From Cryptomeria japonica (lineage: Eukaryota > Streptophyta > Pinopsida > Cupressales > Cupressaceae), in assembly GCF_030272615.1 (NCBI RefSeq), contig NC_081407.1, forward strand, positions 146,257,744 to 146,321,743: a stretch of 64,000 bases of DNA, given 5' to 3'. Below are positions 49,173 through 60,186 of this stretch, in pieces; the first letter of the stretch is position 1; every line of letters begins with the position of its first letter. The position numbers and the translations under genes were made by a program. Under the pieces are notes generated by a model that was not told the DNA's origin, ran no database searches, and was given only the letters and a program-made list of their open reading frames with translations.

Positions 49173-49480
49173 TTCCCTCCACACATACTCCTTCCTGATT
49201 GACAATGTAAGTATTCACTTTAAGAATCTCCCAAAAGCACAAATTTGTCTCTAGCTGTCTGAAAACCCATGATCCTCGACAAAAAATAGAATAGGACCCA
49301 GACTGTGGGCCGTTGGAATCTACAAAATGGCCCACAAACCCTTTTTTTCTTGGTTTTTTGTACAAAAATTTGTGGTCCCCAAAAAAATTCCTATTGCCGC
49401 CATTTATTTAGCAAACTGCCACATTACAGAAATCTGATATCTGATTAAATCGGATATCGGATTTTATTAGTCATATTTTA
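49173..49480. promoter_or_regulatory. Right end of the candidate transposon with GATATC palindromes
   Basis: 5' flank of the transposase-like gene. It holds AATCTGATATCTGATT (49431-49446) and AAATCGGATATCGGATTT (49447-49464), related to the left-side motifs at 38745, 39544 and 39635. A GA tract starts at 49481. Confidence 0.45.
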
Positions 49481-49610
49481 GAGAGAGAGAGAGAGAGAGA
49501 GAAGGAGAGGGAGGGAGAGAGCGAGAAAGAGAAAGAAATAAATAGAGAGAGAGAGAGAGAGAAGGAAGGAGAGGGAGAGAGAGGGAGAGAGAGGGAGAGA
49601 GATGAGAGAG
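49481..49610. repeat. GA-rich tract, left border of palindromic array
   Basis: A purine tract with GA runs. Its counterpart on the other side of the array is a CT tract, so the two borders are inverted relative to each other. Confidence 0.95.
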
Positions 49611-52537
49611 ATGACCCTGTAAGACACAATATGACCTCTTAGGACATGATATGGTGTCGTTAGGGGTCATAGGGTGTCGTTAGGGGTTCTATGGTGTCGT
49701 TAGGGGTCATATGGTGTCTTGGGACACCACAGGATCCCTTAGGACACAATATGACCCCTTTTCCCTACAATATGACCCAAAGAGACCCAATATAGTGTCA
49801 TTAGGGGTCATATGGTGTCCTAAGAGGTCATAAGGGTTCATGGGACACCAAATGACCCCTATGGACACCATATGACCCGTAACGACACCATAGGACCCCT
49901 TAAGACACTGAATCATGTCGTTAGGGATAATATTGTGTCCTACAAGCCTGTAAGACACAATATGACCCCTAACCACATGATTTAGTGTCTTAAGGGGTCT
50001 TATGGTGTTGTTAGGGGTTATACAGTGTCCATAGGGGTCATATGATGTCTTGGGACACCATAGGACTCCTTAGGAGACAATATGACCCAAAGCGACCCAA
50101 TATGGTGTCATTAGGGGTCATATGGTGTCCTAAGAGGTCATAAGGGTTCATGGGACACCACATGACCCCTATGGACACCACATGACCCCTAACGACACCA
50201 TAGGACCCCTTAAGACACTATATCATGTCGTTAGGGGTCATATTATGTCCTACGACCCTGTAAGACATAATATGACCCATAACGACATGATTTAGTGTCT
50301 TAAGGGGTCCTATGGTGTCGTTAGGGGTGATATGGTGTCCATAGGGGTCATATGGTGTCTTGGGACACCATAGGACCCCTTAGGACACAATATGACCCCT
50401 TTTCCCTACAATATGACCCAAAGTGACCCAATATGGTGTCATTAGGGGTCATATGGTGTCCTAAGAGGTCATAAGGGTTCATGGGACACCATATGACCCC
50501 TATGGACACCATATGACCCGTAACGACACCATAGGACCCCTTAGACACCGAATCATGTTGCTAGGGGTCATATTGTGTCCTACGACCTCGTAAGACACAA
50601 TATGACCCCTAACAACATGATTTAGTGTCTTAAGGGGTCCTATGGTGTCGTTACGGGTGATATGGTGTCCATAGGAATCATATGGTGTCTTGGGACACCA
50701 TAAGACCCCTTAGGACACAATATGACCCCTTTTCCCTACAATATGACCCAAAGCGACCGCATATGGTGTCATTAGGGGTCATATGGTGTCGTAAGAGGTC
50801 ATAAGGGTTCATGGGACACCAAATGATCCCTATGGACACCCTATGACCACTAACGACACCATAGGAGCCCTTAAGACACCAAATCATGTCGTTAGGGGTC
50901 ATATTGTGTCCTACGACCCTGTAAGACACAATATGACCCCTAACGACATGATTTGGAGTCTTAAGGGGTCTTATGGTGTCGTTAGGGGTCATACAGTGTC
51001 CATAAGGGTCATATGGTGTCTTGGGATACCATAGGACCACTTAGGACACAATATGACCCCTTAGGACACAATATGACCCAAAGCGACCCAATATGGTGTC
51101 ATTAGGGGTCATATGGTTTCCTAAGAGGTCGTAAGGGTTCATGGGGCACCACATAACCCCTATGGACACCATATGACCCCTAACGACACCATAGGACTTG
51201 TTAAGACACTAAATCATGTCGTTAGGGGTCATATTGTGTCTTACAGGGTCGTAGGACACAATATGACCCCTAATGACATGATTTGGTGTCTTAAGGGGTC
51301 CTATGGTGTTGTTAGGGGTCATATGGTGTCCATAGGGGTCATATGGTGTCTTGGGACACCACAGGACCCCTTAGGACACAATATGACCCAAAGCGACCCA
51401 ATATGGTGTCATTAGGGGTCATATGGTGTCCTAAGAGGTCATAAGGGTTCATGGCACACCACATGACCCCAATGGACACAATAGGACCCATAACGACACC
51501 ATAGGACCCCTTAAGACACTAAATCATGTCGTTAGGGGTCATATTGTGTCCTACAACCCCTAACGACATGATTTGGTGTCTTAAGGGGTCCTATGGTGTC
51601 GTTAGGGGTGATACGGTGTCCATAGGGGTCATATGGTATCTTGGGACACCATAAGACCCCTTAGGACATAATATGACACCTTTTCCCTACAATATAACCC
51701 AAAGCAACCCAATATGGTGTCATTAGGGGTCATATGGTGTCTGAAGAGGTCATAAGGCTTCATGGGACACCAAATGAATCCTATGGACACCCTATGACAC
51801 CTAATGACACCATAGGACCTCTTAAGACATGAAATCAAGTCGTTAGGGGTCATATTGTGTCCTACGACCCTGTAAGACACAATATGACCCCTAATGACAT
51901 GATTTGGTGTCTTAAGGGGTCTTATGGTGTCGTTAGGAGTCATACGGTGTCAATAGGGGTCATATGGAGTCTTGGGACACCATAGGACCCCTTAGGACAC
52001 AATATGACCCAAAGCGACCCAATATGGTCTTATTAGGGGTCATATGGTGTCCTAAGAGGTCATAAGGGTTCATGGGACACCACATGACCCCTATGGACAC
52101 CATATGACCCCTAACGACACCATAGGACCCCTTAAGACACTAAATCATGTTGTTAGGGGTCATATTGTGTCCTACGACCCCGTAAGACACAATATGACCC
52201 CTAACGACATGATTTGGTGTCTTAAGGGGTCCTATGGTGTCATTAGGGGTCATATGGTGTCCATAGGGGTTGTATGGTGTCTTGGGACACCACAGGACCC
52301 CTTAGGACATAATATGACACAAAGCGACCCAATATGGTGTAATTAGGGGTCATATTGTGTCCCAAGAGGTCATAAGGGTTCATGGGACACTATATGACCC
52401 CTTAAGACACCATATGACCCCTAACGACATGATTTATTGTCTTAAGGGGTCCTATGGTGTCCCAAGACACCATATTACCCCTAATGACACCATAGGACCC
52501 CTTAAGACACCAAATTATGTCGTTAGGGGTCATATTG
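49611..52537. repeat. Array of about nine palindromic units of roughly 325 bp
   Basis: The sequence is built from an approximately 18-20 bp word, GACACCATATGACCCCTAAC and its reverse complement, in alternating orientation. The marker ACATGATTT recurs at about 49975, 50293, 50623, 50946, 51275, 51563, 51896, 52208 and 52426, so the higher-order unit is about 290-332 bp, and shorter at the right end. Each unit is a near-perfect inverted repeat with arms of about 65 bases around a CCTACGACCC-type centre. Frames of 60-125 codons on both strands come from the repeat and are not genes. Confidence 0.9.
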
Positions 52538-52685
52538 TCTCTCTTTATCTCTGTCTCTGTCTCTCTTTCTCCCTCTCTCCCTCTCGTCCTCTCTCTCTCT
52601 CTCTCCCTCTCTCCCTCTCCTTCTCTCTCTCTATCTCTCTCTCTCCCTCTCCTCCTCTCTCTCTCTCTCCTCTCTCTCTCTCCTT

Positions 52686-52720
<35 letters not shown>
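52538..52720. repeat. CT-rich tract, right border of palindromic array
   Basis: A pyrimidine tract ending in pure (CT)n at about 52690-52720, followed directly by the left end of a copia LTR. Confidence 0.95.
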
Positions 52721-52723
<3 letters not shown>

Positions 52724-52741
52724 TTCAGTTCTGATACTAAA

Positions 52742-54189
52742 TGTAAAGTATTGATACCAATAGCTAACAAGATGGGAGGGGGGGGTGAATCATACAAACT
52801 TAATCTTCCATTAAATCAACAGAGTCAACCTCGGTAACATATGCTTCAGCAATATAACCAAAAACTGCTAAACATGCAAACTCATAAACACATAATCATC
52901 ATAACACATATAACACTAGATTTAACGTGGAAGCCCAAATAGGGAAAGCCCACTGTGGGATTTCAGACCCACTAAGAAATATACTATTCTAGAGTATGCT
53001 CGGTTAAAAGCAAATCCTGTTAAAAATTACAAACACATTTCTAGATGTGACCCGGTTAAGGGATTTCCCTCAGATCTGTAAGGATCTTCACTTTGTTAGA
53101 AGTGACCTTGTCAAAGGATTTCAAACACTCATTTAGAATGTCACCTTGCTAGAGGATTTATAAATAAGACTGTTAAGTCCACTCGGTTAAGAGATTTTCT
53201 GTCACTTACGAAATAAACAACAGTAATAAATATATTTGCAACTTCACATCTAAAATGCTAAAGAAAATTCTTATTTGCTCAAAACAATCCTGTCATAGGA
53301 CTTATCTTGTCTCTCTGCTAGGCTCTCTACTCTATTATTCAAACAGGTCTTCAATCTTCTATGCTCGATAATCACTATGTAGAATCCCTGTGCTTACACT
53401 TTACCGCATGCATTGTTCATCAACAATTCCTTATTTATAAACAATACTAACTGCTGAATCTCCTTGATCACATTTCCCATAATCAACCTTAGCCATCAGA
53501 TCTTCAATCTTGACTAGGTTCAATGCATCCTTCGATCTAAAAACATTTTACCTCATCTAGGGACTTGCATTCCTTTCTTGGAACTTGCACAAGGTTATTG
53601 CGGTTCAATCTGCACTGTAGATCTTCCTGCTAATCTTCCATTGCCATAGATCCTTTAAAAAAATTCATGCATGACATACCAATCATTTATACATCTCCAG
53701 CTCATCATTGTCCTTCATTAAATAATGCTTGTATTCATCCAATGTGCTTTGTCATAACTCGGTTGCAACTCAGTAAATGTAAACTTTACTCGGTAGACAT
53801 TCTGCCTTCATTAACTGATATCGATAACCTTAGGGTTTACCAACTAGGTTCTTTGTTCGGTAACATAGCATAGTATTAACCTTACAATCAACAACATATG
53901 TAGGATATCAAAACAATCTAAACATCATAATCTCATCATTGTCTAACTCGATAATAGTTTCCCATTGAATATCTTATTCCTCCTTATTCTTATCACATTC
54001 TTTCTGTGTCTTTTACCGACTACTTAATTCTCTTCAAATCAATCTTCTCAAGATATGGCAACATCATACTGAATCAAAAAATCAATTTCTTGACATCAAT
54101 GACAAAATAATGTTATAAAGATAGTTATCATCCTTTTTCAGTTATATCAAATAATCTTCAACAATCTCCTTCTATTGAAAATGCCAACA
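52742..54189 (-). mobile_element. 3' LTR of minus-strand copia element 2
   Basis: The minus-strand LTR starts TGTTGGCATTTTC at 54189, directly after the polypurine tract AAAGGGGGAGAT (plus 54190-54201). The far end is either TGTAAAG at 52742 or the bases after TTGATACCAA at 52760. Both TTGATACCAA (52751-52760) and CTGATACTAAA (52731-52741) read on the minus strand as initiator tRNA-Met primer-site-like TTGGTATCA/TTTAGTATCAG. Such a site is expected after a 5' LTR, not a 3' LTR. Length is about 1.43-1.45 kb. Confidence 0.7.
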
Positions 54190-54627
54190 ATCTCCCCCTT
54201 TGGCATTGATGGAAAAACCAACTTTTAAATGGTAATACCAACAAGATATTCAAATTGATTCGAATTCAGATTGTTGTTAGACTTCTCATGTTATCTTTGA
54301 GCTGTTAAAATCTCCTGAAGTCTTCTCTCTTTTGTATTCTTCTCCCCCTGTCATTAGTCTTCAGTTATCTTCTTCATTTAGGATTTTACCATTTAGTCTT
54401 CTCCCCCTTTGACAACAATGCCAAAAAGTAAAAGAACTAAATCATGATTTCTTCCTTGGTGAAGTGATTTGCCTTGCTGTGTATCATCTCAGTCTCGGTT
54501 AGAGCAACTTGTCTCTATTTACTATTTCCTGTACACCTTTAGAAAACCTTCTAAAGTGCGTAATTCAGCATCAATCCACACATAATATTTTGTAGATTCA
54601 TCGAATTGATGCTTTCATCGAACTCTG

Positions 54628-57600
54628 TTAGTGAATAGAAGATAGGGGTAGGATCCCTAACTTGCTTCTGAGATACTCAAAAGTATCCCTTGGCAGTGGC
54701 TTTGTGAAGATGTCTGCTAATTGCTCCTTTGAACCGATATGTTCTAGCACAAATTTCTTCTCTTGAACTTCTTCTCTAAGATAATGATACTTTATAGATA
54801 TATGCCTTGTCTTAGAGTGCATTACTAAATTTTTTGAAATGTTAATGGCACTCGTATTATCACAGAATATAGTTACTGGCTTGGTAACTTTCTCATTTAT
54901 TCCTTCCAACAGTTGTTTGATCCATGCTATATTGGTACAATTCAATGCTGCAGCAACATATTCAGCTTATGTTGTTGACTATGAGATACATCCTTGTTTT
55001 TTGCTAAGCCAACTCACTAGTCTTTCTCCTAAAAAGAAAGATACATCGTGCTTTTCCTGTCATCTATGTTGCCTGCCCAATCAGCATCAGTATAAACTTT
55101 TAAATCAAAATCATTTCTCTTTTCATATACTAAGCCATAATCTTCAGCACCTCTTAGGTATCTGAAAATTCTCTTGATTGCTGTCATATGGGTTTCCTTG
55201 GGATCTGCAGAAAATTGTACAACAATACCTACTGCATGTGTTATATCTAGTCTACTATGCACAACATATTGAAACTTCCTAATCATATATTGGTAAAGTG
55301 TCTCATCAACACATGCAGATTCATCATTCTTTGATAGTTTACAATTAGTAGTCATAGGAGTACTTACTAGTTTAGAATCCTCCATTCCAAATTTCTTCAA
55401 GATTTCCTTTATGTACTTGGATTGAGTAATGAAAATCTCATCTTTCATTTGCAGTATCTGTAGACCTATAAAATACTTTATCTCACCGATTAATGACATC
55501 TCAAATTCTTTGCTCATTTCATTTCCAAAGTTCTTGCATAAGGAGACATTACCACAAAAAATAATATCATCAACAAATATAGCTGAGATCATTATTCCAT
55601 TGTTCTCATCATTCTTCATGTACATGTTGTTGTTTTCACTTGTCCTTATAAAACCAATCTTGATTAAGTAAGAGTGCAGTCTCTCATACCATGCTCTAGG
55701 TACTTGTTTCAGACCATATAAAGCTTTGTTCAATTTGCATACCTGATCTTTACTCTTGTCTTCAACAAATCCTTCAGGTTGTTCAATGTAAACTTCTTCT
55801 TCTAGTATACCATTCAAAAATGCAGATTTAACATCCATTTGATATACCTTGAAATTTTTGAAAGTAGCATATGCCAACAATGTTCTTACTCCCTCAAGTC
55901 TAGCCACAGGTGCAAAAGTCTCACCATAATCTATTCCTTCTTGAGCATAACCTTTGCAAGCTAGTCTTGCTTTGTTCTGAATGACCTCGCCTTTTTCATT
56001 TAGCTTGTTTCTGATACCGATTACATTTTTGTCCTTCGGTCTTGGGATCAGTGTCCATGTGTCATTCCTCTTGATTTTATCAATCTCTTCTTCCATAACA
56101 TTTACCCAATCTTCATGGTTAAATGCCTCTTTTACTATTCTCGGTTCAAATTCAAATATCAGGCATGTGTTCTATCTCAGTTTGTTCCTTGTCATCACTG
56201 GATCATCCTTATCTCCTATAATCTGACTTGATGCATGATGTCTTCTGACATATTTGGCTAATATAGGCTCGGTAGGTTCTGTATGATCCTCTTCATCACT
56301 CGGTAACTGGACATTATCTTCATTTTCTTCAACAACTCTCTCGGTAGGACTTCTCGGTTGAACATAAACAAATTCTTCATAATTTTCTGGTTCTTTGGAA
56401 TTTCCTTCATCATTTCTTTCTGCAAATTCATCAATTTTCATATTTGCACTTTCTACTATTTTGTTAAATGATTTGATCAGACATTTAAATGCTTTACTTC
56501 TAGAAGAATAACCAAGAAATGTTCCTTCTTCACTTTTCTGATCAAACTTTCCATTTCTGTCATCTTTGTGAACATAGCATCTACTTCCAAAGATTTTAAA
56601 ATAACTTACATTAAGTTTCTTGTCATACCAAATCTCATATGGTGTCTTCATAGTTCCTTTCTTCAGTTGAACTCGGTTCAGGGTGTAAACTACAGTGCTG
56701 ATTGCTTCTCTCCAAAATGTTTGAGGTACCCTCTTTTCTATCATCAGGGTTCTAGCACAATTCACAATTGATTTGTTTCTTCTCTCGGCTCTCCCATTTT
56801 GCTGAGGTGTTTTCGGTGCAGATACTTGCCTTTTTATACCATGATCATTGCAGAATAAGTTAAATTCATCATAAGTGAACTCTCCTCCTCTATCAGATCT
56901 AAGACATTTCAGTTGTCTTCCTGTTTCATTTTCAACTCTTGCCTTGTACCATTTAAACATTTGAAAAGCTTCTTATTTTTCTTTTAAAAACATAACTGAC
57001 ATCATCCTTGAGTAATCATCCACAAATAATATGAAATATTTATCACCATAATAACTTTGAACTTTCATGGGACCACAAAGATCAGTATGTACTAGATCTA
57101 AAATTCCTTTAGAAGTGTAGGACTTACTTGTAAAGCTTGATCTTGTCATCTTACCCATCTGGCATCCTCGGCATATAGCATTCTCAGGTTTTTCAAGACT
57201 CGGTAGACCTCTTACTCGGTGCTTCTTACTTATTTTGATCAGATTATCAAAATTTACATGACAAAACCTTTTATGCCATAACCAGGTATCATCTATCTTA
57301 GCATAAAGACACTTGTTCTGAGTTGAGTCAAGATGAAATGTGTTACCTTTTGTTTGTGTCCTGGTAGCAGCTAACTTTCCATGCTTGTCATGAACTTTGA
57401 CAATTCCTTTCCAAAATTCTATTCGGTATCCTGTATTATTTAGTTGTGCTACACTTAGCAAATTGTATTTCAATCCTTCAACCCAGTATACTTCATCACA
57501 TTTAGCATTGTCAAGAAGTGTTATAGATCCTTTACCTTTCACCAGACATGGTGCATCATTACCAAATCTTACATAGCCTCCATCATAGTCTTCTAATTTA

Positions 57601-58796
57601 ACAAACTTGTGTTTCTCACTTGTCATGTGATGTGAGCATCCACTGTCTATGATCCAAGAATCATTATTAATTATGTGAGATATTAGGGCCTTTTCTTCAT
57701 ACCTTTCTTCATCTGATCCATCTTTAATAGCCACATAAACAACTTCCTCAGTATTAGTTTCATCAGATTTATCATCGTTGGATTCCTCATCAGCTATTAG
57801 GAATGTCTTTTTGTCTCTTCTTCTGAAGTCTCGGTGTCCTCTGTATTGGTTGTCTTTTTGCCTGTTATCTTGGTATTCTCTCTTTTCACTAGATTCTTTG
57901 TCAGGGCAGTTAGAAGCCATATGTCCTATTTTATCACAATTGAAACATTTTAAAGGTAGCTTCCCTTTATACTTACCTTTTCCTCTCGGTAACCTTCTAG
58001 CTAATAATGCTTCAAACTCTTCTTGCTTCTTGATTTCCTCATACAGTTTGTGCACTTCTTCCATGTTCTTGCAAAATATTTCACTTGCTCCACTATGATT
58101 GCCTTCTAAGTACTTACTCATTCTATCATTGTAATCATCAGATTCACCAATATGAAAAGAACTGAATGCATATTCAACTTTATTTACCGAAGACCCACTG
58201 TTATCAAAATTACTTAACTCAAATGCATGTAGCTTACTAATAGTAGCATCCAAAGAAACTGGCATGTTAGGTACAGACCTCAATTCATTGATTGCAGAGA
58301 CTCAAATGGCATAAGCAGGTAGAAGGGTTCTCAACAACTTACTTGTTATATCAGTTTCTTCAATAGTTCCTCTTGCTCCTTTAATTTGATTGACAGACTC
58401 CTTTAACCTTGTATTGTATTGGGTTATGTTCTCACCTTCATTCATTCTCATGGATTCAAGTTGTCCTCTTAGACTATCTACTTTTTCTCTTTGAACATGT
58501 TCATCACCGCCATATACAGATATGAGCTTAGTCCACATTGCTTTTGCATCGTTGCAGCCTTCTAGATCATTAAACTATGAGTCGGTCAATGCTGATGTTA
58601 TTTCAATCAAAACTTGAATGTGTTCTTGCTTTGCCTTTATCTCTTCCAAGGTCATTGGGTTGGTGCTTGGTGGTATGTAATCATTCTCCAAATAATATGT
58701 TGCATATTCTCCAATTCCTGATAAATACAGCTTCATCCTTTTCTGCCATGTGGAGAAACTTGACTTGTTCAGCTTCGGTGCATCTCTTTTATACAT
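54628..58796 (-). pseudogene. Copia element 2 Gag-Pol, nearly complete, lightly decayed
   Basis: Read on the minus strand: gag N-terminus (MYKRDAPKLNKSSFSTWQKR, 58796), the LRTLLPAY region, and a zinc knuckle CFNCDKIGHMASNC (about 57910-57950). Then protease (IIDSGCSHHMTSEK), GAG-pre-integrase with HHCC (WHKRFCH...CRGCQMGK), integrase (HTDLCGPM, FVDDYSRM, PQQNGRAERRN), RT ([30 protein letters not shown]) and RNase H ([32 protein letters not shown]). Everything from gag to RNase H start lies in one frame, interrupted by stops near 58575, 58302, 56973 and 56172. One frameshift follows in RNase H between 55029 and 54945. A TKWVF-like step is missing in the RT N-terminus ([11 protein letters not shown]). 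The order PR-IN-RT-RH defines Ty1/copia. Confidence 0.92.
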
Positions 58797-58845
58797 CTTC
58801 GGATCTTTGCCTCAAGTACCTTTAAACTTTTTTTCCGGAGTCCAA

Positions 58846-58860
58846 AGCTTTGATACCAAT
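58846..58860 (-). promoter_or_regulatory. Primer-binding site of copia element 2
   Basis: On the minus strand this reads ATTGGTATCAAAGCT, matching the 3' end complement of initiator tRNA-Met. The element's own long 5' LTR should follow on the right, but a 115-bp short LTR of another element begins at the next base. Confidence 0.7.
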
Positions 58861-60186
58861 TGTAAAGTTCTATTTTTAGCTTTGTTTTATTTCTGATTTT
58901 TTTCTATTTTTCCTACAAGTTTTGCTTCTATTTTTCTTGCTAGATCATTATGCAGGTTCAACTACAAATTTTACATGGTATCAGAGCACATGGGAACTAG
59001 GAAGAAGGAGCATTAACAATTATTTGCAAGTATAGAAGATTAGAGTTGTTTTAGAATGTAACATCCATTGTATTGAGGGGTTCTATTTTTGTACCATTTT
59101 GGAGATATCTTGAGGAGTGAATCATGTTTAAGGGTTGTAGATGTAAATCATATTGTCAAAGAAATCAACATGGGCATGAATTGTGTCCTAATTTATCACA
59201 ATGTTTTTCAACTCTTAATTGAGAGTGCCTCAAAATCTCAAGTTGCTCCTTCTCCACCTATAGAGATAATTGGTGTACCTTTATTTATTGAGACTCTTAT
59301 TTCCCTTAACAAGGATAATTCATCTCTTTGTCTTCCTAATTGGGATTCCTATTTGACAGACATTGCTTCATTGTTTGTAGAGCGTCACATTATCGACTTA
59401 GAGGATACCAATGATGACCTTCATGTCCTCTTTTCTGACAACTCCTATGGATTTGATTAATCTTATTTTGATGTTATGGGTGCATCTTCAGACCCTCTTG
59501 TTCTCTCTTTGCCTATATTTTCTTCTATCGAGGCAATACCAAATTTTCATTGGTCCAACTACCACCATACATCCATGGTCACTGTACCTGAATCTTCTAG
59601 GATGCCTAATTTATCTTATCAACATTTGTCATAGTTTAGCATTAGCTTAGAGACATTTGAGCAACATTCGTAGGGGTCATCTTTGTTTTTGGACTATGAT
59701 CTATATTGGTCTTCATCGTATTCTAGATTATCTAGATTATCATCTTCAGCAGAGCTTGCTTCGATTTTGACAACTTTTAGCATCAACATTGAGACTACTA
59801 AGCAGTTTTCAGAGACATCATCATACATTTGGATTCCACTTCCAACCAATTCCTATCCACAATGGGAAGCATTCTTGCATTTTTATTAAATGGTTATGTT
59901 TCTTCCTAAGGGGAGAAATGATGTTTGTCGTTCGTGGATCATCTTCTACATCTAGTTTCAAGCATCTACCATTGATTGCACATTATGGGGGGATACTTGA
60001 TCCTTCCATGCCACTTCTTTTTATTTTCACTTTCTGCAAGACCTTCTTGGGGTGAACGACACTGTAGCCTAATAAATGCCATCTGTTTTTAACTTTGTTT
60101 CAGTTCTAATGTTTCCCTATTTTGCTTGCAAGTTTTACTTCTATTTTTCTATATATCATTGTGCATGTTCAACTACAAATTTTACA
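58861..60186 (+). mobile_element. Short-LTR (TRIM/SMART-like) retroelement
   Basis: The 5' LTR 58861-58975 (115 bp, TGTAAAG...TTTTACA) is followed at once by TGGTATCAGAGC (58976-58987), the initiator tRNA-Met primer site. The 3' LTR, about 60068-60186, ends in the same TTCAACTACAAATTTTACA and aligns along its length with several differences. The total of about 1.3 kb with about 115-bp LTRs fits terminal-repeat retrotransposons in miniature. A purine-rich AAGGGGAGAAATGATG lies at 59908 but not directly before the 3' LTR. No clear target duplication was seen. Confidence 0.65.
59089..59889 (+). pseudogene. Decayed 267-codon frame inside the short-LTR element
   Basis: One plus-strand frame continues from about 59089 to the TAA near 59889 with stops only at 59458, about 59632 and about 59668 and no frameshift. 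The readable parts are VDVNHIVKEINMGMNC, PPIEIIGVPLFIETL, DSYLTDIASLFVERHIIDL, ETSSYIWIPLPTNSYPQWE. No gag, protease, RT or host domain was recognised. Such miniature elements usually lack coding capacity, so this could be a captured gene piece or a family-specific protein. Confidence 0.4.

Larger units (their letters stand above)
38603..49480. mobile_element. Candidate decayed two-gene DNA transposon (superfamily not assigned)
   Basis: Between the end of repeat copy 2 and the GA/palindromic array lie two convergent genes: a six-exon plus-strand gene (39882-41802) and a DDE-transposase-like minus-strand gene (46269-49172). They are separated by a 359-bp satellite array. Palindromic ATCGGATATCCGAT-type motifs occur near the left side (38745-38761, 39544-39561, 39635-39648) and the right side (49431-49446, 49447-49466), as expected of subterminal transposase-binding sites. 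Hairpins lie near the left end (38701-38730 and 39593-39617). No convincing terminal inverted repeat or target duplication could be fixed by eye, so both borders are approximate and the interpretation as one element is inference. Confidence 0.5.

Noticed and set aside
38603-49480. Assignment of the two-gene unit to CACTA (En/Spm)
   Set aside because: The gene pair is reminiscent, but no CACTA ends were found and the transposase-like motifs do not look like TNPD/Transposase_21 blocks.
49611-52537. CRISPR-like array or coding region
   Set aside because: Units are contiguous palindromes without unique spacers, in a plant nuclear context; frames follow the repeat on both strands.
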